This document shows, one piece after another, positions 63,374-64,000 of a stretch of DNA of 64,000 nucleotides (the stretch's first letter is position 1; the number at the start of each line of letters is the position of its first letter). The notes under the pieces were generated by a model, which did no database searches, had not been told where the DNA came from, and saw only the letters and a program-made list of their open reading frames with translations. The stretch comes from Tillandsia leiboldiana. Its lineage: Eukaryota > Streptophyta > Magnoliopsida > Poales > Bromeliaceae. The translations under genes were made by a program, and so were the position numbers. The stretch lies in assembly GCA_029204045.2 (NCBI GenBank), contig JAQNDB010000265.1, forward strand, positions 39,542-103,541, in the 5' to 3' direction.

Positions 63374-64000
63374 AAAGCCCCACCAGCAGGAAAGTCGTCA
63401 ACCCTAACTCTCTATTTAGAAAACAGCTGAAATTAACGAAAAGTCTGAAAATTCTGAAAGACCAGTGCCTTCGCCCCAATCAAACAAGAACAGGTTCGGG
63501 CACCGTCTCCATTATGGAGTAGCCTTTCGAAGCTTTCGTCCTGTTCGTAAATTTCAGCACAAAGGCGAGAAAAAGGAGAGAAAGTGTTGTAGTCGTTTGT
63601 GCTGTGGCTACAAAAACGGAAGCTACGATCTAACCGTGACCCCTACGGACTCGACCTCTAGTTCTAATCGACACCTACGCTCAAAGGGTAGCACCTAATC
63701 CAAAAGTGCTGAAGCCACTACTGCGGGAAGGATACCCCGGTGACCTGTGAAAATGAACTCCTCCAGTCCAGCTCGCGGAAGGGTCACTGTTCTCATTCCA
63801 CAATCAAGTCGTTGCAATGCTATCGCTCCAACCGGTCCATCCGTGTGCTCGATCAGTGTTTGGGAGCTGTCACCCAACCGTCACCTCTGCCGTGGTAAAA
63901 TTTCAAATCTCAACAGCACTGGACATAATCCATAAAGGCTTCCCCAAGGGCACAATACCAACAGAACCTGTACCTCGAGTGCACTTGGTAACCACTCTAT
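63374..64000 (-). pseudogene. pol: Gypsy F internal region with decayed protease
   Basis: Continuation of the Gypsy F internal region after Copia G. 63466-63520 matches 3' internal sequence of B/C-type Gypsy relatives and E. On the minus strand, 63877-63695 reads ALQRLDCGMRTVTLPRAGLEEFIFTGHRGILPAVVASALLD. This aligns with YYATIDCRERTVTLREPGQQEFVFRGCQSTLFAATISSA just after the protease of Gypsy B. 63878-64000 keeps fainter similarity to the protease itself (and to 37181-37300 of D) but has stops. RT and integrase are missing between here and the PPT at 52115, so F is a deletion derivative. It continues past the window. Confidence 0.75.

Noticed and set aside
1..64000. A host gene or a new defence, metabolic or virus-like system hidden between the transposons
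   Set aside because: I walked through every inter-element gap. Each stretch is accounted for as LTR, leader, internal or 3' region of a retrotransposon, or shows no conserved frame. The novelty here is in transposon structure.

Overview
This window is nuclear DNA from a land plant, most likely a flowering plant. It is built entirely from nested LTR retrotransposons, and no host protein gene, tRNA gene or functional rRNA gene is visible. The plant assignment rests on primer-binding sites matching initiator tRNA-Met (TGGTATCAGAGC...), Copia polyproteins of the Sirevirus type, a chromovirus-like Gypsy gag-pol, and two Cassandra-type TRIM elements whose LTRs carry 5S-rRNA-like sequence. The species cannot be told from the sequence.

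Layout. (1) 1-9800, minus strand: Copia element A (Sirevirus-like). Its 3' LTR is cut by the window edge, and it inserted into the reverse transcriptase of Gypsy B. (2) 9801-14731, minus: Gypsy B, with gag-protease-start of RT and its 5' LTR (12206-14731). This LTR appears to have PPT-side Gypsy sequence on its far flank as well (14732-15065). (3) 15071-49191, plus: Gypsy C, a 34-kb interval flanked by the target-site duplication CTACT; only about 10 kb is its own sequence. (4) 18891-42967, minus, inside C: Gypsy D (TSD CACCC, 4.0-4.1 kb LTRs, decayed gag and pol). (5) 23211-35569, plus, inside D: Gypsy-like E (TSD AGGGG, 4.7-kb LTRs around only 2.2 kb of internal sequence, no pol). (6) 27577-28324, inside the 5' LTR of E: a rearranged Cassandra TRIM (TSD AGATG). 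The insertion order is therefore C, then D, then E, then Cassandra. (7) 49197-52114, minus: a truncated Gypsy LTR (element F) holding a second, canonical Cassandra (51128-51703, TSD CCTGC). (8) 52279-63373, plus: Copia element G, the sister of A and almost intact; its gag-pol is interrupted by only two apparent 1-bp deletions. It sits in the internal region of F, whose decayed protease resumes at 63374-64000.

How the parts work. Copia A and G have LTR, PBS, Gag with two zinc knuckles and a coiled coil, protease, integrase, RT, RNase H, a further frame downstream of pol that resembles the env-like ORF of Sireviruses, then PPT and LTR. The Gypsy elements B-F are relatives: they share the leader, the end of U5, the PBS and a hairpin motif before the PPT, but most are non-autonomous derivatives in which tandem repeats have replaced or invaded coding sequence. 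C, D and E each have near-identical LTR pairs, so the nesting looks recent.

The least conventional signals are structural. The Copia LTR leader holds a row of small hairpins with a constant octamer loop and changing but complementary stems. A periodic array of paired GATCCGGATC palindromes lies before the LTR TATA box and recurs inside the element before the env-like frame. A double stem-loop at the end of U5 in the Gypsy families shows compensatory base changes. One Cassandra carries an extra inverted LTR, giving head-to-head 5S-like sequences.
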